Assembly (NCBI GenBank): GCA_002506025.1
Contig: DAWS01000075.1
Location: 1 to 7,020 of the forward strand
DNA from: Euryarchaeota archaeon UBA111
GTDB taxonomy: Archaea; Thermoplasmatota; Poseidoniia; Poseidoniales; Poseidoniaceae
Direction: 5' to 3'
DNA: 7,020 nucleotides
Of the stretch, positions 1 through 6,650 are shown one piece after another (the first letter of the stretch is position 1; every line of letters begins with the position of its first letter). The notes under the pieces were generated by a model, which saw only the letters and a program-made list of their open reading frames with translations, was not told the origin of the DNA and searched no databases. A program made the position numbers and the translations under genes.

Positions 1-17
1 TTGCCTCGGCTTAAGCG

Positions 18-28
18 TTTAATTGAAA
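18..28 (+). promoter_or_regulatory. Possible TATA box of the tRNA-Leu gene
   Basis: An A/T-only run (TTTAATTGAAA with one G) sits in otherwise mixed sequence. Its centre near base 22 would place transcription start about 26 bases on, near base 48, a few bases before the mature tRNA 5' end at 55. That spacing fits an archaeal TBP/TFB promoter with a short leader removed by RNase P. The match is loose and no other evidence supports it. Confidence 0.35.
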
Positions 29-54
29 TGATAGAGAAGACGCCCAAAGGTTGC

Positions 55-138
55 GCGGGGGTCGCCCAGCTTGGTCAACGGCGGTGGGTTTAGGTCCCAT
101 TCCTTATCGGTTCGCAGGTTCGAATCCTGCCCCCCGCA
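55..138 (+). tRNA. tRNA-Leu (anticodon TAG)
   Basis: The full cloverleaf can be folded by eye. The acceptor stem GCGGGGG (55-61) pairs perfectly with CCCCCGC (131-137), and the discriminator base is A138. The D stem GCC/GGC is 64-66 with 80-82, and the D loop contains the GG pair. The anticodon stem GTGGG/CCCAT (84-88 with 96-100) encloses the loop TTTAGGT, which puts TAG at 91-93 and reads CUA leucine codons. A 13-base variable arm (101-113) has a CC/GG stem, as expected of a type II leucine tRNA. The T stem GCAGG/CCTGC (114-118 with 126-130) has loop TTCGAAT. There is no intron and CCA is not encoded, so it would be added by CCA transferase. The long variable arm together with the TAG anticodon makes the leucine identity secure. 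Confidence 0.96.
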
Positions 139-143
139 TCACA

Positions 144-148
144 TTTTT
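144..148 (+). terminator. Short T-run, possible tRNA terminator
   Basis: Five T residues begin six bases after the tRNA 3' end, followed by further pyrimidine-rich sequence up to about 170. Archaeal RNA polymerase stops at T-rich non-template stretches without needing a hairpin, so this is the natural candidate for ending the tRNA transcript before it runs into the oppositely oriented DsrE-like gene. The run is short, so confidence is limited. Confidence 0.4.
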
Positions 149-177
149 ACAGTCTTTGAGCGACTTTTCCGCGCCAA

Positions 178-531
178 TCAAAATGTCAAAACTTTGTTAC
201 TTGTTCGAACCCACTCAGAACACTCTACCATTGTTGAGTAATGGGCGCCATCGTAGTAACCTTGGCCCTTTAGAGTCCCACATCTTTGCTGGCAGGTTCC
301 ACATACTTTTACCATCACGCCATCAATAATCAATTGCTTAGTCATAGCAACCATATCCTCAGTGCCTACCGGCGGCGTGATACCATCACGTGCCAAATCA
401 ACACTATCGTTCATCAGAAAAATTCTGACTTCTTCACCATCACTATTCAGTTGTCTTGCCAACCGAAGCGCATTCCAAGTTACGTCTGTACCATCGTAGG
501 GTTGCTGATTCAATATCAATAGGGTAGCCAT
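178..531 (-). CDS. DsrE/DsrF-like family protein (putative sulfur-transfer protein)
   Basis: This is a 117-residue cytosolic protein with no signal peptide or membrane segment. It starts with a beta strand (ATLLILNQQPY) and a helix rich in Arg/Leu (NALRLARQL). A second strand follows (EEVRIFLMNDSV), then an ARDG-type turn and the cysteine segment VKVCGTCQQRCG (Cys77, Cys80, Cys84), with a further Cys104. This order and length match stand-alone DsrE-like alpha/beta proteins of COG1553/DsrE type, whose conserved cysteine carries persulfide sulfur in relays such as TusBCD or DsrEFH. Whether this one carries sulfur is inference. No TusB/C, DsrF/H, TusE or tRNA thiolase partner is visible beside it. 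The ATG at 531 is chosen because a TATA-like box lies about 26 bases upstream and there is no Shine-Dalgarno site, consistent with a leaderless message. The family is fairly sure, the role is not. Confidence 0.85.
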   Translation of the reverse strand: MATLLILNQQPYDGTDVTWNALRLARQLNSDGEEVRIFLMNDSVDLARDGITPPVGTEDMVAMTKQLIIDGVMVKVCGTCQQRCGTLKGQGYYDGAHYSTMVECSEWVRTSNKVLTF

Positions 532-550
532 AGCATAACTAGCAAATGGT

Positions 551-563
551 ATTCTATATACAT
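551..563. promoter_or_regulatory. Shared, self-complementary TATA box between divergent genes
   Basis: The 64-base gap between the DsrE-like gene (minus) and the MMPL gene (plus) contains TCTATATACAT, whose core TATATA (555-560) reads the same on both strands. On the minus strand its centre lies 26 bases from the first base of the ATG at 531, the standard archaeal TATA-to-start distance, predicting a leaderless DsrE-like transcript. On the plus strand the same box would start transcription near 583-584, giving a roughly 12-base leader before the ATG at 596. A weaker A/T box at 566-573 (TTTCAAAT) would instead make the MMPL message leaderless. Which box the MMPL gene uses cannot be settled from sequence. 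Confidence 0.55.
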
Positions 564-595
564 GGTTTCAAATGCTACAACCTTAGCCTGAGTGC

Positions 596-3500
596 ATGGG
601 AACAAGATTCCACAGGTTTTCCAAGTGGTTTGTTCCTCAGAAAAGCCGTGTTCACATCGCAGTTTTCATCTTATCTATATTCATGATTCCCGGTGCTCTC
701 ACCGCTCTACAACCAATAGACATGGAATCATATGAGATGGAGTCTCCAGAGCTAACTGCACAGACAATAATTAACCAAGAATTTTCAAATTCTGAAATTA
801 TTCTTGGATTTGTCATCTCTGCTCGCGACCCGGAATATGTTCCATCTGTAGAGGATTGGTCGCCCGTGCCGCCGATGAGTGATGGCGCTCCTGATTATTC
901 GTCACTGCCAGATGTCGGTGAGATGGTCGAGGGCGGTGAACCATGGCAAGGGATTTCTGCTCCCAAAGGCGGCATAGTCAATTTGTCCGTGTTACGAGAA
1001 ATAGACGCAAAACGGCAAATTGTCTACGACCATATCCTTGCACCAGCCCTAAAGCCGTTAGTCAACGATGTTACTGGCCATCAATACAATGGCGTAATGA
1101 CGCTATCAGACATCTTTCGTGGTTTCATGAATGGGACCTCAATCCTAACGCAGCCAGGCATCAATTCCCTTGGAATCCCCACGCCTGCACCAACCAACTG
1201 GACTGATTGTGGCGTCCTTGAATGTCTAGAATTTGATGACGTTAATGTTACACAGGATCATATCGATTTAGCTGCATTGAGAATGGCTGACGCCCCGGAG
1301 AATAATTTTCTGCGTTGGCTTTCCTTAGACCGTGGATTTTTCCCTGATGTGAACTCATTACAAACCGGCCCAATCGGTGGTGAATTACAACTGAATGGTT
1401 CGTGGGCAAATGCTACTCAAGGCCTCGGTCGCTGGTCCGCCTCCTCAACTTGGTTCTTGGTCCAATACGACAGTGCTAAACTCGAAGAAATGGGTTGGGA
1501 AGTGATTTGGAAAGACGCTCATCAAGAAAAGGATGTTCAGTTCACCGATGATGGATTGATTGTCGGGGGTTATCGCCTCGATAGCGGCAAATTAGTCGTT
1601 CATCCACCACGTTACAATGAATCAGTCTGTCAAGAGTTACAGCAAGAAAGCGGAGGTTGCTCAAGCGAGTGGTCATACATGGACTTGGAAGGAAAGTTGC
1701 GTTCTAATGACCGCACAACAATCACCTTACTTGTAGGGCAGGGAGTGAATGTCGAAGTCAACAGAGAACTTCAGTCTAGTGCGGGTCTTATCGTGTTGAT
1801 GGGGTTAGTTATTGTTGGATTGCTGTATATCAGTTTGCGCCGCTGGACAGATGTTGCAATCGTATTGATTGCCCTTGGTGCCGCCCTATTATGGATGCAA
1901 GGGATGATAGGGCACTTGGCCAATTTTTCTAGTTGGTTAGGATTTACCGTGATAGCTAGGTCGCAATTCTCAAATTTATTGCCAATTTTAGTTCTCGCGT
2001 TGGGTATAGATGATTCCTTGCACGCACTACACCGCTACAAGGAAGAACGTAAAAACGGTGCAAGCACTACCGAAGCAACTGAAATCACTCTAACACGTGT
2101 AGGTCGAGCAATCTTTCTTACCAGTTTGACGACGATTTCTGCTTTTGCTGCTAATCTATTCAGCGATGTTGCCGCATTGCGTTCATTTGGCGTTGAGGCA
2201 GCGCTAGGTATTCTCGCAGCATTTTTACTAACGGGATTGTGGGTGCCGCTCATCCGCCTGACGGTCGATGAGTGGATGCAAAAGCGCAAGAAGGATATCA
2301 CAGAGGAAAAAATGACGCATTTGGTTTCAGAGGATTTCCTTCGCAGGATTACCACTACATGTGGAAAAGCTAAGCCAGCATTGGTCGTTGGCCTAATCGC
2401 CGCTTTGATTACCATTCCTGCGGCAGTCGGCATGGCTCAATTAGAAGGGGACTTTCGCGTCGAAGATTTCCTCGATGAAAGATCTGATTTTGCTAGAGGG
2501 GTCGAAATTGTTACTGATCGCTTCGCTGATGAGGGGGAGCCTGCCTATCTATTGATTGAAGGCGATGTTCTTGACCCAAATGTGTATGCGGCAATAGATA
2601 TATTCCGCACAGAAATGGGAATCTTACCCGAAGGCGTTGCTGATAAAATTACAAAGTTACCAAACGGTGATATCGATATTTTAGCGCTGGATGAAATGGT
2701 ATTCGCAGCAATGGGGTCTCTTGCACTAGACCCGACTCCGTTTGAAGCAGCCGGATGGCTCTCTGATGTCGAAGGCCACGGCATGAACTGCTCGGATGAC
2801 GGAGCTGGTCCACTGCTTGACTTAACTGACCGGGATTGCCTTGCTTACTTCTATGGATTTTTGGTATTACACGGTGTTCCGGGTGTTGGACCTATACCTG
2901 ATATCCCCCCAAGCATAGTCGAATTATACATCAAGCCAAATGTCGAACTTGATGCTGAAAGGCCATGGCTTGATATTAATGGTAACGAGGCTGAATATGA
3001 CCGAATGCTAATCAGATTTGGTATGACCTCCCCTGAAGATTTCCCGGGGATGGGTGAAGGTTTGGAAGAACTTTGGCGAGATTTGACTGTCTTCACCAAT
3101 TTATCCTCCGGCACACAAGAGTCTGCGGGTGATCAAGAAGACGACAAACCGCTAACTTGGGTTATGATTACCGGACGCCCAGTCACTAGGTATGTTGCGT
3201 CTGACGCCATGCAGAGCGAAATGCAGTCATCGCTGATATTGGGTTCACTGTTCGTTTTCATAACTCTGTCAATTGGTTTCAAATCGTTCAAACAAGCAAG
3301 TATCACATTGATACCAATTCTGCTAGTTGTGGTTTGGCTCTACGGGTTAATGTATGCTGCAGGTTCATCGCTTAATATTGTCACAGTGACTATTGCGACG
3401 ATTTCGCTTGGTGTGGGTATTGATTACTGTATTCACGTCACTGAACGGTATCGAGAAAGTCGAGAAAAAGGCGAATCACACAATGAAGCACTGGTTGCCG

Positions 3501-3736
3501 TTGGTGGTGCCTGCAGTTTAGCATTAATTGGTAGCGCTGCCTCAGATATTGCTGGCTTCAGCGTTATCGCATTATCCCCGATGGGTCTGTTCAGTAATTT
3601 TGGTATTTATTCGGCGGCTATGATTGCTTTATCCCTGATTGCTAGCCTAGTATTAACCACTGCAGCATTAGGCATTTTAGCAATGCTGATGCGCGACAAT
3701 GAACCAACCACTGGTATACAAATGATTGACGAATAG
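596..3736 (+). CDS. RND superfamily / MMPL-type membrane transporter
   Basis: This 1046-residue membrane protein has the duplicated RND plan. TM1 is at about 19-38, followed by a 356-residue extracytoplasmic domain (39-394). TM2-TM6 run from about 396 to 552 and TM7 is at about 594-614. A second extracytoplasmic domain spans about 615-878, and TM8-TM12 run from about 879 to 1035. The charged motif of TM4 is GIDDSLHALHRY (Asp472, Asp473) and the matching TM10 motif is GVGIDYCIHVTERY (Asp943, Tyr944). These correspond to the proton-relay positions of MMPL/HpnN-type RND proteins. Cysteine pairs in the outer domains (205/210, 345/355, 732/748) suggest disulfides. Such proteins export lipids or hydrophobic compounds using the proton or sodium gradient; the substrate here is unknown. 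The start is fixed by an in-frame stop at 584-586. There is no Shine-Dalgarno site, so initiation is probably leaderless or on a short leader. The family call is very secure. Confidence 0.93.
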   Translation: MGTRFHRFSKWFVPQKSRVHIAVFILSIFMIPGALTALQPIDMESYEMESPELTAQTIINQEFSNSEIILGFVISARDPEYVPSVEDWSPVPPMSDGAPDYSSLPDVGEMVEGGEPWQGISAPKGGIVNLSVLREIDAKRQIVYDHILAPALKPLVNDVTGHQYNGVMTLSDIFRGFMNGTSILTQPGINSLGIPTPAPTNWTDCGVLECLEFDDVNVTQDHIDLAALRMADAPENNFLRWLSLDRGFFPDVNSLQTGPIGGELQLNGSWANATQGLGRWSASSTWFLVQYDSAKLEEMGWEVIWKDAHQEKDVQFTDDGLIVGGYRLDSGKLVVHPPRYNESVCQELQQESGGCSSEWSYMDLEGKLRSNDRTTITLLVGQGVNVEVNRELQSSAGLIVLMGLVIVGLLYISLRRWTDVAIVLIALGAALLWMQGMIGHLANFSSWLGFTVIARSQFSNLLPILVLALGIDDSLHALHRYKEERKNGASTTEATEITLTRVGRAIFLTSLTTISAFAANLFSDVAALRSFGVEAALGILAAFLLTGLWVPLIRLTVDEWMQKRKKDITEEKMTHLVSEDFLRRITTTCGKAKPALVVGLIAALITIPAAVGMAQLEGDFRVEDFLDERSDFARGVEIVTDRFADEGEPAYLLIEGDVLDPNVYAAIDIFRTEMGILPEGVADKITKLPNGDIDILALDEMVFAAMGSLALDPTPFEAAGWLSDVEGHGMNCSDDGAGPLLDLTDRDCLAYFYGFLVLHGVPGVGPIPDIPPSIVELYIKPNVELDAERPWLDINGNEAEYDRMLIRFGMTSPEDFPGMGEGLEELWRDLTVFTNLSSGTQESAGDQEDDKPLTWVMITGRPVTRYVASDAMQSEMQSSLILGSLFVFITLSIGFKSFKQASITLIPILLVVVWLYGLMYAAGSSLNIVTVTIATISLGVGIDYCIHVTERYRESREKGESHNEALVAVGGACSLALIGSAASDIAGFSVIALSPMGLFSNFGIYSAAMIALSLIASLVLTTAALGILAMLMRDNEPTTGIQMIDE

Positions 3737-3737
3737 A

Positions 3738-3747
3738 GTTAATTATC
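3738..3747 (+). promoter_or_regulatory. TATA-like box ahead of the tetraspan membrane protein gene
   Basis: GTTAATTATC begins immediately after the MMPL stop codon. Its centre (about 3742-3743) is 25-26 bases before the ATG at 3768, which itself has no Shine-Dalgarno site. This predicts a separate leaderless transcript for the downstream gene, although read-through from the MMPL gene is also possible because the gap is only 31 bases. Confidence 0.45.
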
Positions 3748-3767
3748 GTTGATGAGACAGGCTGCTC

Positions 3768-4736
3768 ATGACTGATGGTCAGACATACTATGACGGATTG
3801 ATTGCCCAAGGTTACCCAGCAGACCAAGCACTTGGATACACCCAGCAATACTACCCTGGATTTTATCCTGCTACTGCGGCCCCTGCACCAATGCCCATGC
3901 CGGCACAACCAGTCGCACAACCACAAGTGGTTTCACAGCCGCAAATGGTTCAGCCAATGGCCCAAACTATACCAATGCACCAACCAATGATGAATACCGC
4001 AGCGGTAGGCATGGCGCCGATGGGAATGGCTGCCATGCCGTCAGCAGATAACAAGCCAATCATGGCATGGGCAGCGGTAGGTTGCATCTTTGTTGCGCTG
4101 ATACTAGCATGTGTTGGACAATTTGGAAACTCATGGTTAGTCCAAAATGATGAAACCATCGAAAATGATTCCGGACAGGTCTCGTTTGGCTTATCCAATA
4201 TGATCGTTGACTGCACTGAGGTCGCACAAGAACAAGCATGCATACAGTTCGCATATGTAGTACTGGCTGAAGATATGGATAAAGCGGCGACAGAAACCCC
4301 ACCAAGCGATTCGAAAGTGAAGGGTTCTATCGAAAATTACTGTGAGAATACCTACAGCACAATCATTTCAGTTGCTGGAGATAACCAAGAATTAAGGAAC
4401 GAAGCCGGCGACATACGAGAAAATTGTCTGAGCAATGACTCTGCTGGTGCGATAACCGGCATTACCATGTGGATTGCCATACTTGGAGTGCTAATGTCTG
4501 GCATTATGCTTACAATGTCAATCATCGGCAAGGAATTACCCGGCAATATTCAACAATATGGTCGCATATCATCATTTGTAAGCGGTGGTCTAGTCATTCT
4601 TGGAACAGTCATTTGGCTGTTAATGAAATATGATTTTGATGGCAACTTTGACAACGGTTCGTCATTTTATTTCACCTTCTTTGCCGGAACTCTTGCCATT
4701 ATAGCTGGAGTTTTAGATATCTTTGACAAGCGCTGA
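3768..4736 (+). CDS. Tetra-spanning membrane protein with Pro/Gln/Met-rich N-terminus, function unknown
   Basis: I do not recognise a characterised family for this 322-residue protein. Residues 6-32 form an aromatic segment (YYDGLIAQGYP, then YTQQYYPGF). Residues about 33-92 are low-complexity Ala/Pro/Gln/Met sequence, probably disordered and cytosolic. TM1 is at about 98-119. A hydrophilic, acidic loop of about 105 residues follows, with four cysteines (149, 158, 192, 220) that could form two disulfides if it faces outside. TM2 (about 228-250), TM3 (about 268-287) and TM4 (about 300-319) are close together, and the protein ends right after TM4 with a short charged tail. The topology of one long and one short outer loop resembles tetraspan or claudin-like proteins by shape only. 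It follows the MMPL gene by 31 bases on the same strand, so a shared envelope role is possible but not shown. The gene itself is secure by length and clear membrane pattern. Confidence 0.88.
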   Translation: MTDGQTYYDGLIAQGYPADQALGYTQQYYPGFYPATAAPAPMPMPAQPVAQPQVVSQPQMVQPMAQTIPMHQPMMNTAAVGMAPMGMAAMPSADNKPIMAWAAVGCIFVALILACVGQFGNSWLVQNDETIENDSGQVSFGLSNMIVDCTEVAQEQACIQFAYVVLAEDMDKAATETPPSDSKVKGSIENYCENTYSTIISVAGDNQELRNEAGDIRENCLSNDSAGAITGITMWIAILGVLMSGIMLTMSIIGKELPGNIQQYGRISSFVSGGLVILGTVIWLLMKYDFDGNFDNGSSFYFTFFAGTLAIIAGVLDIFDKR

Positions 4737-4742
4737 TGCTAG

Positions 4743-4749
4743 TAATTAA
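4743..4749 (+). promoter_or_regulatory. Possible TATA box of the pus10 gene
   Basis: TAATTAA lies just after the tetraspan stop codon. Its centre at 4746 would start transcription near 4772, leaving a leader of about 55 bases before the ATG at 4827. Unlike the promoters further upstream, this leader would contain a ribosome binding site. Support is position and composition only. Confidence 0.35.
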
Positions 4750-4816
4750 GCCGTCATCTTCATGAATAGACGCTTTGAGGACTGTCTGCTTCCACCGGGG
4801 TTGGCCCCTTGGCAGT

Positions 4817-4821
4817 GGTGA
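4817..4821 (+). promoter_or_regulatory. Shine-Dalgarno site that decides the pus10 start
   Basis: GGTGA matches the core of the archaeal 16S anti-Shine-Dalgarno and lies five bases before ATG 4827. This favours ATG 4827 over the in-frame TTG at 4809 and the GTGs at 4815 and 4818, which would add up to six residues (MAVVTL). Confidence 0.55.
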
Positions 4822-4826
4822 CTCTT

Positions 4827-6536
4827 ATGCCTGAAGATGATGACGAAGACTGGATGAAATACGCCAGTGCTGGTTTTGGACAAACCAATTATTCACTCTG
4901 GGATGAAGAGTCCGTAGAGAATAGCGAAGAAATAGACGCTGAGGAACTAGATCTAGAGTTGCCCGAGCAACTTGGAACACATATGGAAGAAATCCCGCGG
5001 GCACCCAATCCTGCGGGTCTTAAGCATCTAGTAAGAGGCGGATGTTGTGATTTTTGTCTAGGACGGCTGGGTGGTAAGAAACGCTATGAACAAACCATAG
5101 AAGAGTCGGGCATTGAGATAAGGAAATCAGTAGTTGAGGGTAATAGTCATCTAGCAAACATTAGGGAAGAAATCCCGCTTTGCACCTTTTGCGAGAATCT
5201 ATTCGAAGAAACCGATTTATTAGCCGAGATAATTTACGACAACATTGCGCCATACGAGATAAAACGATTACAATTAGGCGCACGATTCCCAAAGGACCAG
5301 ATTGAAGCCGAGGATGTCGAAAGGAAACGATATGCAGCAAATGGTTCTGATGGACTCAAAACAGGCTTAGTAGCAGAAATTGCTCGTAAACTAAATGCTA
5401 AACTAGATGGGGTAAAATTGGTTAATGAGAAACCACACGTGCTGGCCTTAATTGATGTTCTAACATTGACAGTGGAACTAGATGTCAGAGCCCATTACAT
5501 CTATGGTAGATATCGTAAACTCGAGCGCGGTATTCCCCAAACTAGATGGCCGTGTCGTGCCTGCAAGGGTCGGGGATGTGAGACCTGCAACAACACAGGT
5601 TTGCAGTATGAGTCTAGCGTTCAAGATTTGATCGGTAATCCAATTCTAGCGTCTCTGGATGCTACTGAGCATTCATTCCACGGCATGGGGAGAGAAGATA
5701 TTGATGTGCGTTGCATGGGACGAGGTAGACCGTTTGTCATTGAACTCAAGGAACCTAAAATAAGAACATGTGATTATTCAAAACTCCAACAAATGGTCAA
5801 CGAGCAAGCGGCGGGAGCAATTGAGGTGACGGATTTGAGAAGCTCAAATCGTAGCGAAGTAGTACGAATTAAGGATACTCCAGCTGATAAGTCATACACC
5901 ATACGGTTTAGATTGCAACCCATGAATGAATTAGAGTATAATGTGTTAATTGCCCCCTTAGACTTGACCAAGGTTGACAAAAATTCTCGTAAGCGCAAGC
6001 CCAGAAGAGGCGATAAACGTAAAGATAACACAAAACCTCTCCCAACGGAAATTATTACTGATACTGTTACCTTTAGCGAAATGGAACTCAGCAAAATGAA
6101 GAAGGCTGAACTTGAAGCAATTTGTGTTGAAAACAAATTAACCAAGACCGGTAAAAAGGCTGAATTAATCGCTCGCATATTATCAATGCCGAGTCCGGGC
6201 AGTGCATGTTTTGAACTTCCCGATGCTGATACAATCAAATCAACCATCATGGCACTGCAAGGGACGAAACTTGCTCAACGAACGCCTGACCGCGTAGCCC
6301 ACCGTCGTGCAGACCTAATCAGGCGTAGGGAGGTAGTAGAGGTTCACGAACCGGCGGTAGACGTCATGGAGGATGGTACAACTGAAATTGAGTTCACCTT
6401 GAGATGCGAATCTGGCACTTACGTCAAGGAAACAATACACGGTGACAATGGCCGAACTCAGCCAAGTGTTGCCTCATTACTCAAGGCAAAATGTGAGGTT
6501 CTTTGGCTTGATGTCGGTGACATCCACGCAGACTAA
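4827..6536 (+). CDS. pus10: tRNA pseudouridine synthase Pus10 with inserted SAP-like domain
   Basis: Archaeal Pus10 makes pseudouridine 54 and/or 55 in the tRNA T loop. Numbering is from ATG 4827 (569 residues). Residues 1-55 are a very acidic extension. Two CxxC pairs follow (Cys74/77 in CDFCLGR, Cys119/122 in CTFC), forming the family's zinc site in the N-terminal THUMP-like region. GIPQTRWPCRACKGRGCETC (about 235-254) adds a second CxxC/CxxC group. The catalytic block is HGMGREDIDVRCMGRGRPF. Asp291 of GRED is the likely nucleophile by alignment with the GRTD motif of TruA. The C-terminal family motifs QRTPDRVAHRRAD (from 484) and GTYVKE/HGDNGRTQPSV (530-547) are intact. Between them and the catalytic block lie a Lys/Arg-rich linker (about 386-399) and a SAP-like helix-turn-helix (about 418-454). 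Both are absent from usual archaeal Pus10 proteins, which are roughly 400-430 residues long. The gene precedes rpl21e and rpoF. A TTG start at 4809 remains possible. Confidence 0.95.
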   Translation: MPEDDDEDWMKYASAGFGQTNYSLWDEESVENSEEIDAEELDLELPEQLGTHMEEIPRAPNPAGLKHLVRGGCCDFCLGRLGGKKRYEQTIEESGIEIRKSVVEGNSHLANIREEIPLCTFCENLFEETDLLAEIIYDNIAPYEIKRLQLGARFPKDQIEAEDVERKRYAANGSDGLKTGLVAEIARKLNAKLDGVKLVNEKPHVLALIDVLTLTVELDVRAHYIYGRYRKLERGIPQTRWPCRACKGRGCETCNNTGLQYESSVQDLIGNPILASLDATEHSFHGMGREDIDVRCMGRGRPFVIELKEPKIRTCDYSKLQQMVNEQAAGAIEVTDLRSSNRSEVVRIKDTPADKSYTIRFRLQPMNELEYNVLIAPLDLTKVDKNSRKRKPRRGDKRKDNTKPLPTEIITDTVTFSEMELSKMKKAELEAICVENKLTKTGKKAELIARILSMPSPGSACFELPDADTIKSTIMALQGTKLAQRTPDRVAHRRADLIRRREVVEVHEPAVDVMEDGTTEIEFTLRCESGTYVKETIHGDNGRTQPSVASLLKAKCEVLWLDVGDIHAD

Positions 6537-6573
6537 TTAGCGATGAGAATCCGGTTATCCGCCGTCGCGGTGC

Positions 6574-6580
6574 TTATATG
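6574..6580 (+). promoter_or_regulatory. TATA-like box ahead of rpl21e
   Basis: TTATATG in the 114-base gap after pus10 would place transcription start near 6603, giving a leader of about 48 bases that keeps the strong AGGAGG site. A second similar box, CTATATG at 6615-6621, would start transcription near 6644. That lies inside or past the ribosome binding site, so the first box is the better candidate. The rest of the gap shows nothing else recognisable. Confidence 0.45.
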
Positions 6581-6636
6581 CAATCGGTAGGTCGGCAACT
6601 TGCTCCGAAGAAGGCTATATGCTGGACCGGCAGTTT

Positions 6637-6642
6637 AGGAGG
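6637..6642 (+). promoter_or_regulatory. Strong Shine-Dalgarno site of rpl21e
   Basis: A perfect AGGAGG lies eight bases before ATG 6651. It is the strongest ribosome binding site in the window and fits a highly expressed ribosomal protein. It also excludes leaderless translation for this gene. Confidence 0.8.
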
Positions 6643-6650
6643 CGAAAACC

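Noticed and set aside
1..54. Possible end of an upstream gene or small RNA before the tRNA
   Set aside because: Too little sequence is present to tell. The only supportable element is a loose TATA-like box.
51..329. Open frame on the plus strand covering the tRNA and running into the DsrE-like region
   Set aside because: It overlaps the complete tRNA-Leu and then runs antisense to a recognisable protein. Its translation has no family features.
286..522. Plus-strand open frame opposite the DsrE-like gene
   Set aside because: It is antisense to a well-supported family member and its translation is low in recognisable motifs, so it is a shadow frame.
2035..2433. Minus-strand open frame of about 130 codons inside the MMPL gene
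   Set aside because: The plus strand here encodes TM4-TM7 of the transporter. The antisense translation has no domain and no start signals.
3880..4030. Possible short tandem DNA repeats in the Pro/Gln/Met-rich coding stretch
   Set aside because: The codons vary and no unit repeats at a fixed length, so this is compositional bias in the protein rather than a DNA repeat array.
5774..6250. Minus-strand open frame of about 158 codons inside pus10
   Set aside because: It lies opposite the catalytic and SAP regions of Pus10. Its Ser/Leu-rich translation is typical of an antisense shadow.
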